Of a stretch of DNA of 64,000 nt, positions 22,712-33,654 are shown in pieces. Position 1 is the stretch's first letter; every line of letters begins with the position of its first letter. Source of the DNA: Distichodus sexfasciatus (Eukaryota > Chordata > Actinopteri > Characiformes > Distichodontidae); the NCBI GenBank assembly GCA_032718565.1, contig JAVGVS010000235.1, positions 310,001-374,000 on the forward strand. Direction: 5' to 3'. The position numbers and the translations under genes were made by a program. Under the pieces are notes generated by a model. The model searched no databases, was not told the DNA's origin, and saw only the letters and a program-made list of their open reading frames with translations.

Positions 22712-24339
22712 CAGTCTTGTATAAAGTACCCGAAAGTACAGATGCTCTCCCAAAAATTTACTTTGATAAAAGTTCAAGTCACCAACTAAATTCCTCAAGT
22801 AAAAGTCTTAAAAAGTATCTAGTATTTTACTGTAACTTAGAAAGTATTACAAGTAATCTATAACTAACATGCTTGAGTAATGGCTAAGTGCACGTAAGTG
22901 TTAATAACAACAGAACGCTGTGTAATCTTTTAATATTAGAACGTTTACTCAGCATTTTAAAGCATGGTAAAGATTTTTTTTGCCTACGTCACACACTTCA
23001 AAAACAGGGCTTTAAAAACCTAAACAGGAGTAGGCTATTGCTGTTATAAAAAATCCATCAGAATTGTTGAATAAACTAAAATTACCTATAAAGCTTACTG
23101 TGAAGCTTATCTGGCACCTCGAAACATAAACAATGTCTTCAAAGCCTTAGAATTTAGAACACCAACCTGTTTTTTTCTACATAGCTTCAGTCAACCTTCC
23201 CTCGCTCCCTCTTTTTTTTCTCCCTAACCTCCTTTCCTCCTTTGCTGGCACCCTTGCACTGCTGGCAGTCATTACTTGAAGCTGAAAAAAAAATCTGTTC
23301 ATCCTCATAAGAAGTTGGCTTTAAGAATTGCAAGAATTCAGCCTTGCTCTTCTTGGGCTGAAGACAAGCGCATGCGCATGCGCGGAACCGGTCGTGTGCA
23401 CGTCGCCAGCGTTGGGAAGGTTACTTTTAAAATGTATTCCACTACAGATGACCGCAGAATACATGCCCCAAAATATAGTTTATAACGTATTCCGTTAGTT
23501 ACTCAATGTGAGTAACGTATTCTGAATACTTTGGATTACTTAATATATTGTCATGCTTTTAACAACTCCATGAATGTAGCAATCACATCCTGCAAATTCT
23601 TGTTTGTTTTTCTCTACCAATTGGCTGTTAAGCCCAAATCTCCCTGAATAGACAATATATTTACTCTGAATGAGCAAACCACGAGGTACGGAAGTAGAAA
23701 TGCATTCCTGCGGGCACTGCTGGCTCTGTTATTGCTGCTCCGGGTCCATTGTGTAACTGACGCCACCAACATTAACAGGACGCTTCCATTAGAGCCTCTT
23801 ATTGCGTGTTTTGTTTGGGTTTCCGGCAATGCGTGGAATCAGCAAAATTGGAGAGGGGATAGAGAGGGGATAGAGAGGGGATAGCCTCACATATGAAACA
23901 GGAAAAGACGGCCATGTAATCCATTTATTTCAACAAAGTAACTGTATTCTAATTATCACCTATTTAAACGGTAACTGTAACGGAATACAGTTACTCTTAT
24001 TTTGTATTCTAAATACGTAACGCCGGTACATGTATTCCGTTACTCCCCAACACTGCACGTCGCGTTACGTGATTCATAGACCAATGACAAGGCAGCTTCC
24101 TCAAGCTTTTGTTGCGGTCACCTAAACTACGAGCGGCAGAGAAAACACCAAATCTAATTTGATTTTTTTTAACGAGTAACGAAAATGTATTGGAGTAAAA
24201 GTATGCAATTAAATTAGGAAGTGTAGTGAAGTAAAAGTGATAGTTGACCAAAAAAAAAACTCAAGTAAAGTACAGATACTCCCAAAACATACTTGAGTAC
24301 AGTAGTGAAGTATTATTACTTCGTTACTGTACAACACTG
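22712..24339. mobile_element. hAT-type element with 8-bp target duplication, carrying a nested insertion
   Basis: Ends are CAGTCTTGTATAAAGTA and its inverted counterpart TTACTGTACAACACTG. They are flanked by identical GTATGGCA at 22704-22711 and 24340-24347. The interior shows the AAGTA/ACTCAAGTAAA pattern common in fish hAT elements. A second element (23407-24055) sits inside. Confidence 0.85.
23407..24055. mobile_element. hAT-type miniature element nested in the previous element
   Basis: Ends are CAGCGTTGGGAAGGTTAC and GTTACTCCCCAACACTG, flanked by perfect 8-bp duplications CACGTCGC at 23399-23406 and 24056-24063. It is 649 bases long with no transposase frame. Confidence 0.9.
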
Positions 24340-24347
24340 GTATGGCA

Positions 24348-25129
24348 TAATTTACTTATTCCAGTACCAAACGTTTTAATCTTGCGATTAATCACGATTA
24401 ATTGCTCTGATTCATATTAATGGATTTCTAGCACCACCATACAAGGTATTCAATAATGATGAATTCATAGCACTGCTTTATGAGTACTTAAATAAAAAAA
24501 ATCACAACAAAAAATGAAGAAATTATTTTTCTTTTTTTGCTGCATAATACAGTTTTTTCTCCACAGCATACCTCCATAATGTCCTAAATCTAATTATCGC
24601 CATGTTTAAGCTCTAACGATTTTTGAACCATTTAAATGAGAAAAAGTATTCAAATCATTGTTTTTTCAACTGTGTTGAAAAAACTGTTTCAACTGTGTTT
24701 TATTGACCACTGACCAAAGATTCTCCCATTTTACTTATCCATTTACTTATTCATGTAAGTAGTGTGACTTTTAACGAATCAAAATGTTATTTAAATAAAG
24801 TAAATAAAATATATCTCTGTTTATGTTTGTTGAACACAAAAGTTAACGAGCTGACCAGTCTGAACCAGTTTCATAAATGATACTGTTATACTTCAAAAAT
24901 GACCTCAGTACAAAAAAGACTCCATTTAATCCCTCATAATCAGGATACTCTTATGTTAAAAAGAGGATCAGAACACTGGCCGGACTTTTATTTTCGTTTA
25001 GCGTCCCACCTGCACACTACGCGTACTATCCAGTATGTAAGACGCTTCCGTACTATTGAGCACGACTAGGCGCTTTTGCATACTACGTAGAGCGGAAGCC
25101 TGCATATTGTGACGCAGCCCGCCGCTTCC
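24348..25129. other. Intergenic stretch upstream of ube2j2
   Basis: AT-rich, with a GCGTCCCA..TGACGCAGCC fragment (about 25007-25120) that repeats motifs seen near 19620 and 45190. No gene is seen. Confidence 0.4.
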
Positions 25130-25307
25130 TTGTTGTTTGGTGGCCATATTGGAATGGGGCATAGATGACATTTTCACTTAGCCTAAAAGCTACATTTATG
25201 TTGCCTTTTTGAGTTTCCTTCCCTAGTTTCCGCTCAGAAGTGAAGCTCCGCGGCGCTTTCATATCACTCGGCCCCGCTTCAGTTCATTTTCTGGGGGTGT
25301 TAAAGAG
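25130..25307 (+). promoter_or_regulatory. ube2j2: ube2j2 promoter and non-coding exon 1
   Basis: A locally CG-rich stretch stands out from AT-rich flanks. It contains a YY1-like GGCCATATTGG (from about 25141) and ends at a good donor, AAAGAG|GTAAGA (25307/25308). The next acceptor is directly before the ube2j2 ATG at 25858, so this is the natural 5' UTR exon. The exact transcription start cannot be placed. Confidence 0.55.
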
Positions 25308-25857
25308 GTAAGAAGGCGGGGGCAGCCGCTGCCATTGGCGACGTTAGCCGTAGCGTTAGCTTTAGCTAACAAATCCGCCTCACGTTTACGCCGTCGCGTA
25401 GAAAGCACGGGATTTGGGGGGACTTTCGTAACGGTGGTTAGATTTCGGGGCTTGGCACTTGAGCCATCATGAAATTTTAGTTCTGTTTGGTTATTTTATG
25501 TGCGTTGACGACTGATAGGCGAGTCCTAAAAAGCGCCTGTTGTGCAACTTGGACAGCTGACGCGAATTAAGCCGTTTGGGGGTTTTATTATAACGTCACG
25601 CTGGTCTCACGTGAAAGGACGTCAAGTTTATTTCCATAGTTTCGTTAACTTGTTATTGCGTGTGGAGGAGAAAGGAGAACTGGACGATAAAAGTCTTAAC
25701 TTAATTCCTGCATGCAAACATGATTAAAGGTGCCGTTCGTTCTCTGTGACTGCGATCATTAACCTTGACCTTCTTTCTTTTATTACACCTGTAGTGAGGA
25801 CTGAACTTTTGGTTTCTCTCTCTGTCCCTGTCGTCTGTCTTTCTGTTTCTCTGTCAG

Positions 25858-28542
25858 ATGAGCAGCAACATCAATAAGAGGGCACCAACAACAGCAACAC
25901 AGAGATTAAAACAGGATTACCTGCGCATTAAGAAAGACCCGGTTCCGTACATTTGTGCCGAACCGCTGCCCTCCAACATTTTGGAATGGTAAAAAGATGT
26001 CTTGCCTTTTCTCTGTTCGACTTCTGAAAGTTCTCTTCGTGCCCCACTTTGTGCTGCAACAAAGTCTTACCAAAGTCTGCCACAACTGTAGCCTAGGGCT
26101 GTGCGATATGACCAAAATATATCTCATATATCACGATATGTCATTTCATATCCCGGTAACGATATATATATTACAATATAGTACATTTCTAGCAAAATCA
26201 GAATCTGTGAGCTCATATGGAATGCCAGAGGTGCCGCAATTTGCATGTATTTTTACGCACTTGACAGCGAAATAAGATTTTTTTACCCTATTTAATTAAT
26301 TAAAAAGACTGGTGCTTATTACGCTGTTGAAAACTCTGCGTTTTGCGGCATTCTAGTGACTTGCGCTGTAAAATGGCTGTAAAAGACGGTGCTTTAGTAA
26401 TGTGCCTTTAAGGCAAATTGTGGCATCTTTGGAGAGGTTTCGGAGTGTTTTGAGCACGCATATAGGCAGAGTTGAGTTTGCACAGACATGAGATTTTACT
26501 TACGAATGTTCCACTGCATGCTCAGACTTAAGGCACAAATATAACCCCATAGTATTCTCTATGCCTACATCCATGTGGCGCTGTGGTGACTACTGCATAC
26601 CCTCATCCAAACCATGAAAATATATTGTAAACAGTGTATTTCACAATGAAATAAATGGTATAATAGTAGTATAATATTAAAACGATAGACTTTGAATTTT
26701 GTCCTACAATATTTTATGTTATTGTACGGACCTCGACACCTTGTCTCAAGTAGAAGGTCACCAGAATTGACCGATATGGTGGAAATCCTCCAGGATATCA
26801 GCCAGCCCTCCAGGACCGGAGTTACTCTAGGAGTTATGGTTTAGCCTAAATAATTCGCTTTATAGGAAAAGATGAAAAAGGGACAATTTCAGTAGGGGTG
26901 CTAGCACTGTATGCTTGGATCCCTAAGTATATTTAGAAATATGGAGGATTGGGTGATGGTGGCCTAATCATTGGACCATCCAGTAATCCAAACTGGCCAG
27001 TTCAAACTCTCAAAAAAAGTCATATTTTGGCAAGCTGCTGGAAAAATTGGAGAAGAATGCCTCTTGTTGTCTGCTTTTGTGACCTTATTCTTATTTTGTT
27101 ACAGGCATTATCTTGTCCGTGGTCCTGAAAAAACTCCATATGAAGGTACTTTCCCTACCCACCCCAAACTCTTTTATTTACATCCTGACATCAGTTCTGT
27201 CCCTGGTGTGATTTTTTTTTTTTTTTTTTCTTCACGTCTTACCGCAATTTGCATTTATGTGTGCAGGAGGTTATTATCATGGCAAACTCATATTCCCAAG
27301 AGAATTCCCTTTCAAACCACCAAGCATATACATGATAACGCCCAATGGCAGATTTAAATGTAACACGAGGTAAGAAAAACGTCTTTGTGTATTAGAAATC
27401 AAGAAACGGTTAGAAATAATGGACAGCTCACTGACTTTGATTTCACTTTTGCTTTCAGATTATGCCTCTCCATCACCGATTTTCACCCAGACACCTGGAA
27501 CCCCGCGTGGTCAGTGTCAACCATTCTGACAGGCCTCTTGAGCTTCATGGTGGAAAAAGGCCCGACTCTCGGCAGCATCGAAACATCCGACTTTACGGTA
27601 AAGTTTGTGTTTGAAGTTATAATATCCTTGTTTATTAAAGTGCATTGTGCAATTACGTTGTGAGACAGTGTGTTTGACAGCCAGGTGAGAGGTGACGTCG
27701 GTTTTAGGAGTTTGTGTTAGTGAAAAACACTGTGGTAATTCTTGCTCCACAGTTCAAATTATTTAAAAAAAAAAATTAGATAATTCCTAGGGTGGTTAGT
27801 TGTAAGATCTCTGACATGATTTCTTTCCATCCTACAGAAAAGACAGCTGGCCTCCCAGAGCCTAGCCTTCAACATGAAGGACAAAGTGTTCTGTGAACTC
27901 TTTCCCGATGTTGTTGATGTAAGTACCTCAAACGGGTCAATCCAGAGACAATCTTGTACAGTAAAAAAATTGAAAATTTTCAGTTTTTAAGTTTATTGTG
28001 AGTTGCTTACTGCTAGCTAGAGCTGTAATGTCAATGCAATTCTCTAGGAAATTTTAGTTTTATCTAGTGAAATTGAGTGCAGGGAATCAATGAGAAAGAA
28101 TAGTGCTGATTTAAAAACAACAGGTGACGTTTTGCATCCCCCAAAAAAGGCAATTACTTTATTTCTAGTCATTCCAGAGTTTTACTTACAATTAGCTTGT
28201 TACGGTTTCCACTAGGATGGGTGTCCCCAAATCTGTCCTGTTTTTTACTCACCGCAGGAGATCAAGCAGAAGCAGCGAATGCAGGAGGAGCTGAGCAGCC
28301 GCTCGCAGGCCCTGCCCCTGCCGGACGTGGTGCCCGACGGCGACCCTCACCACGCCCACAACGGCCACCCGGCCCAGAACGGCCACCTGCCGGCGGGCGC
28401 GGCGCAGCCCCCTGACCTGCAGCAGGTCAACCGCAACCACGGACTCCTGGGCGGAGCGCTCGCGAACCTGTTCGTCATTGTCGGCTTCGCTGCTTTCGCC
28501 TACACCGTCAAATACGTGCTGCGGAGCATCGCGCAGGAATGA
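25858..28542 (+). CDS. ube2j2: Ubiquitin-conjugating enzyme E2 J2
   Basis: This is a complete gene. Coding exons are 25858-25988, 27105-27145, 27267-27369, 27459-27597, 27838-27918 and 28258-28542, summing to 780 nt (259 aa plus stop), the same length as human UBE2J2. The protein begins MSSNINKRAPTTATQRLKQD, an E2 UBC fold follows, and the catalytic cysteine is residue 94 in LCLSITDFHPDTWNPAW. A proline- and histidine-rich linker precedes a C-terminal membrane anchor (about residues 229-255, ANLFVIVGFAAFAYTV). The family transfers ubiquitin at the ER face during ER-associated degradation and can modify hydroxylated residues. The start is fixed by an acceptor immediately before ATG. No lesion is seen. 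The intron at 25989-27104 carries a hAT-type miniature element. Confidence 0.97.
26094..26738 (+). mobile_element. hAT-type miniature element (family B) in ube2j2 intron
   Basis: It starts TAGGGCTGTGCGATATGACC, continues CATATGGAATGCCAGAGGTG and TATGCCTACATCCATGTGGC, and ends near GTCCTACAATATTTTATG without a clear right terminus. Confidence 0.75.
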
Positions 28543-29620
28543 TGGAGCCCCCTCCTTGCTTTTTTTTTCCCACCCTTTTAACAAAAAGCGGATCACCCGT
28601 TTAACATGCTGTATCTTCCTCTATATTTTCTTTCTGGAAAGTTATCAATCCACTTCTGTTCCCTCCTGTCCTTGGTAGCTCAAGCAAGCCGCATTTCTTC
28701 TCTACGTCCGGCTGCACACTTGCAAACTGAATAGTATGTCAGAATAAGATGCTTGTTTTTTGGCCATACTATTTAGTAGTGGAGGTTGGGCTCATGTTTC
28801 CAAAAGTGGATTTCTGTAAAGATTCAGCATCATTATGGTTCCCGCAGAGGATAAAAAACATTACATAAAAGGATAAAAGAAATTTACAGAAATGCAGATT
28901 GGTAACGTTTTTTATCCTCTGCTGGAACCATAATTTCCAAAAGTGGATTCTTGTAAAGTTTTAGCACCTTTATGGCTCCAGCGGAGGATGGAAATCGTTA
29001 CAGATTTGAACATTTGTGACAGCTTTTATCCTCCACTGGAGCCATAATTTACAAATGTGGATTTCCGTAAAGTTTCCTTACCATTGTGGCTCCAGTGGAG
29101 AATAAAAGACATCACAAATTTACAGATTTGCTCCACAAATTGGGCGGGAAAATATATTTGGATATTTGTACAGCAAATTCAGATTTACTTCTCCCTCTCT
29201 CATCATGCTATACTCCAGGTCTTTTCAGTCATTTCTCGGAGGCTTTTCAGACATGCATTTTACAATATTCAACAATCAGAGACTGATTTGTCCTGATCTT
29301 TGTGTGTCTTTGAGTTGCCCACCACTACCTATGCTTTCTACGCCGCACACAGTACAGTACCTCGGCCGGCTGTTTTTTCTTTCAAAAGGTTGTGACTTCT
29401 GCAATATTCCAAAAACAGGTTTTAAAATCAAAAAAGCGTGTTTCAGTCTCTTCCTAGATGCGGTTCGTTCTCTGTGCGATGTTTTCATACTTTCATATTT
29501 ATTTCCCCACTCTGTCTTTTTTTTTTTTCTCGTGAAGGAGCTGAGCCGTTGTGCGTTACTGGACCCCGACACTAACAAAGAGTGATGTTGCGCTTCAATA
29601 AATGTCACGTAAGAGACGTG
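28543..29620 (+). other. ube2j2: ube2j2 3' UTR
   Basis: The stretch after the stop contains a cluster of palindromic repeats (28796-29115) and an AATAAA at 29597-29602 (CTTCAATAAATGTCACG), the likely polyadenylation signal. Reading frames here are short and repeat-derived, and I do not support them as genes. Confidence 0.5.
28796..29115. repeat. Tandem hairpin-forming repeats in ube2j2 3' region
   Basis: Three diverged units begin AAGTGGATTTCTGTAAAG at 28804, about 28940 and about 29056. Each is followed by a palindrome whose arms are ATGGYTCC..GAGGATaaaa and its reverse complement. The first arms are near 28834-28858 and 28904-28932, the second near 28971-28995 and 29025-29048, and the third is a half unit. 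In RNA these would form stacked hairpins. Confidence 0.7.
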
Positions 29621-29639
29621 TGTCACGTTTATAGGTCTC

Positions 29640-31299
29640 TCTCTCTCTCTTAGTATCTCTGCTGAGTGGACTCAAAACGTGGGATGCAAGCTTCGGTTCC
29701 AGTGTGTTCTATAACCCCCCCAGACCTCCCTCATCCCTTCTTGCCCCCTTCTTCTTCAGTGTTGTCTGTTCCTTAGCAGGGCCTGTTAATGGGTTTATTC
29801 GCACCTCCATGAACACTATCCAATAATATATTTCCAATCTAGGAGTGTGTAATCAAAAGGAATCTTGTGTTTACATTTGGAATAAACGACATTATGATAA
29901 ATAACACACTTGCGTTATTATGCAGAGCATTCCCTTTACGTCGGCAAAGCTGAATGTGGTATTCAAACAGGAAAAGAGCAGCAGAACTTCTATAAGCTCT
30001 TGAGGAGGTGGAGTCCAGTGTCTTATTAAAATGAGATTTAAATGGAAGATGTCAAATACCAATATATTCTTCCCTGCGTAATTACCACTTTGGTAAATTT
30101 CAGTTCATTTGTTCACTTTTATTTTAACAATGGGTCATTGTAACGCTATTGTATAGAAAATAGGTTGTTGGCCTTGTTTGAGTTTTGAGGTCTCTTCATT
30201 TTGGCTGAACAGAAGAAGACTGTTCTTCCAGATTATTTCAGCTCATCTAAAACTCCACTGACCTTTGAACGTTGTGCTTTCACATTTAAATGCATAATAT
30301 TATTACTATGAAGTTTTCAAAGGTTAGGGTCGCACTTTTCTGCTGACAAACTTGCATAAAGGTCCAGGTAAGGAATTGGAAATGGAGTTCCTGTTTTTCT
30401 AAACCGGAACCAGCCCTGGGTGGCCAACAACACACTGCAGGATACACACACACACACAAACACTCACATTCATACCCTATGGGGCCAACTGAGAGTGACC
30501 AATCAACATAAGCTGCTTGCTTTTGGACTGTGTAAGGGAACCGGAGAAAACCCAGGTGAGCACGCCCCACATGATCGAACCCAGGACCTTCTTGTGAGGT
30601 GACAATGCTAACCACCGTGCCACCCTCTGAACCACATATAGAGAGGAAGTGGGGCTATGCTGTTATCTATACTATAAGAAGACATCTGATATCCTTTTAA
30701 ATATCTACTTCAAATGCAAGAAGATTTAGTTCCATTCAGCTGGGACCAGTATCTTTACACTGTTTTCACTGTAAATAAAAATAAACAAAACATCCATACA
30801 TGAAAGTTCCAATAAAGCAAACATAAGTGATTTTGAAATATTTAATAAAGTTGTTTCCAACTAAATATAGGGAAATGTCATCTTAAATAACAGTAGAAAT
30901 TATTGATAAACGTTAAAAATACCGTGAAAATGTGATTTTTGCATATAACAATACAGTTAAGATGTATAAATAAGATATATAAGAACCGATATGTTTCAAT
31001 AAAACCTACATACATAACACTATAATACTGTGTTAATTTGTGTGTAAATGCTATAAATATATTACTATGATAAATTATAATAAAGTAATTGGTTTATTAC
31101 AATATAATAATAACTATGGCTACACAACATTATGAACAATGCCATTGCGATGAATGTAAATAAGCCAGAAAATAAATAGTTAATTGTTACGGAAATGTAT
31201 TTTTGAAATACGATAACGAACGTCTATATATTTAATGTTTTAACTTCTATAAAGCAATTAAACTAAATTAAACCAAAAAAAACACCGCTAAGGTCACCT
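29640..31299. other. Intergenic AT-rich stretch upstream of hipk1
   Basis: Contains a reversed SINE-like copy (30400-30632). The rest (30640-31290) is AT-rich. No gene is seen. Confidence 0.5.
30400..30632 (-). repeat. SINE-like repeat, reverse orientation
   Basis: Reverse complement of the 18934 family: GATCGAACCCAGGACCTTCT, TGAGGTGACAATGCTAACCA and CCGTGCCACC at the head, with a CA microsatellite at the tail (30445-30464). Confidence 0.65.
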
Positions 31300-31653
31300 C
31301 TGACGTCATCACCAGCGCCCCGGACCGGCCGCGTCCCAATCCGCTCTCACGCGCGTGCGGCAGCGCGTAAGAAAAGCGTAGCGTGTCGGTTTAGGTTTGG
31401 GACGCGGCCCTCGTGTTGACGGGAGCCACGGTTCGCTTTTGCACGAGCTCAGCTTTGTTTTCCGCTGTAATGCTGCCGTGACCGCGTTTTAACGGGGATG
31501 AGAGCGCTTCGGTCGTCGTGTCGGCAGGCAAACGCTCGGTGTGCGGATAATAAAAACCGGCCATTTTGTGGGGAAAGAAACCCGGCGCGGCTATGAGGCT
31601 CGGGGAGGCTGAAGTACAAGCGTCAAGTCGGACCTGAGGAATTCAGCGCGCAG
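31300..31653 (+). promoter_or_regulatory. hipk1: hipk1 CpG-rich promoter and non-coding exon 1
   Basis: This is a sharp CpG-dense island inside AT-rich DNA (e.g. 31315-31420 and 31560-31660). It contains a GCCATTTTGTGG YY1-like motif at about 31561. It ends at a donor, GCGCGCAG|GTTAGC (31653/31654). No coding exon lies between it and the hipk1 start exon at 33653, so it fits a 5' UTR exon. The start site is not determined. Confidence 0.6.
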
Positions 31654-32767
31654 GTTAGCGCCTGGCTAACGGGTCTAACGCTGGAGATGGACGAGATTAC
31701 TGACGCATAAAAATGAAAAATAAACTTCTCAAGCTCGGTGTTATGGATGTGCATCATTGCTACCCTTATAGTCGCTGCAGCGCCTTAGCATTAGCCGGCT
31801 AATCTCATATGGTGAAGTTGCTGCAGACAGACAGCTAATAAGATATATCTCATAAATCTGCTGGGAAATTAGTGTTAAATATTGGACAGTAACAAGGTTT
31901 GTTAAAGCACAAGCAACTTACCTGGATAACGTCGGTTAACGCTAAGCTGCTTTTTACCTTGTGTATTTATTACATTGTTATACAGATTCTATATAGTAGT
32001 GTTAAGTCCTCTTGTTAAAAAGTTGTTTAGCGCCTCAGCTAACCGATCGTGGTGAAATACCACCTTCATGCTTAAAGAGTCCATAGAGATGTGCTGTTTT
32101 ATTAAGTTAAAATGAATTAACGTGTTATTGTTTATCACCACAGTGCACGATATATCGCTTCCGCGTCCTTTTCGCGACGTGCGCCTGCGCAGTAGTTACA
32201 CCGCTGCACGTGTCATGTTTATTTTATAATTTTATAACAATAAAATTAAAATATAATTTTATTTGATTTTATATCAAGTAATAGAACGAAACTTGGATGA
32301 TGTTATATAAATCATTTTCCAGCATTTTAAAGGTATTTTACAAGTTTCATCTACTATGGTTGTTAATAATTTTATATCGTAACCTAATGTTGTTTCGTTG
32401 TTAATATTTTGTAACATTTAGTAATAACATAGTAATAATTTATTATATCTGATTATATTATTTCTGCTTATCGCAATGGCATTCTTCCTAATGTTGTGTA
32501 ATACTTAATAATTATTTATTATCTGTTTGCATTTATTTCAAAACCTGGCATCCCTGTTTATTATTCTACTGTAACTAATTATTATTTTATTAGCTACTGT
32601 TTAATTATTAGTAATTATGTACCGTATTAAACAGTAATTTAAAATTTTTGTTTTGATATGATAGTTATATGTAAACAATCTTAAATCTTAAAATCGGATT
32701 TTATTTTGCGACTGCTTTTAGTGACTGCTTTCTATTATTATTAATTACATTTTCACATGATGATATC

Positions 32768-33571
32768 CAGAGGTGGGTAGAGTAGCCAAAAATCTTACTC
32801 AAGTGAGAGTATTGTTACTTTAGAATAATATTACTCAAGTAAAAGTAAAAAATAGTCATCCAAAAAATTACTCAAGTAACAGTAAAAAGTGAAAAAACTA
32901 CTCAAGTTCTGAGTAACTTCTGAGTAAATTAAAGATTAATTGGTTAATCATATAATCGAATATGCAAAAATATAAAATAACAATGTACAATGTGTTTGGA
33001 TATTACCAAACAATATTACATTAACAACTAAAAAATAATAAATTTAATCTATACAAAGTGACATAAATTAAGGCTAATTCAGACACAATAAATAGTACAA
33101 TAATCTGTAATAATTTAATAACTTTTTTAGTTTAAACAACAAGGCTCAACAGGCAGAAATTACAAAGTTAAACAAGAACAAGGCAGTCTACGCATTAACT
33201 GTCCAGTGTGTGTCTGTCTGTCTGTCTGTGTGTTTGTGCATGTGTGTATGTAAGTGTGTCTGTGTGCGTGTGTGTATGTATGTGCGTCTGTGTATGTGTG
33301 TGTGTGTGTACATATATATATCTCTGTGTGTCCGCACGTGTTTTGTGTGTGGTCATGTGACTGCCTAGCTCCGTTTGATAACAGATGAATAAAAATAAAA
33401 GTAGCAAGCGAAATGTCGCTCAATGTAAAGGAGTAAAAGTGGCGTTATTCCTTCACAAATGTACTCAAGTAAAAAGTATGTTGTATAAAAACTACTCTTA
33501 CAAGTACAGTTTATCCAAAAAGTTACTCAAGTCAATGTAACGGAGTAAATGCAGCACGTTACTACCCACCT
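32768..33571. mobile_element. hAT-like element ending in AGGTGGGTAG
   Basis: It starts CAGAGGTGGGTAGAGTAGCC and ends CGTTACTACCCACCT, with ACTCAAGTAAAAGTA motifs inside both arms. A GT-rich compound microsatellite (about 33203-33325) lies within. No clear 8-bp duplication is seen. It sits 80 bases upstream of the hipk1 start exon. Confidence 0.65.
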
Positions 33572-33654
33572 AGCGCGTTTTTAATGAGGTGGGGTCCATT
33601 TTTTTTTTTAGATTTATCTTCTGATCACTCTTCTCATTTTTCTTTCCTCCAGCT

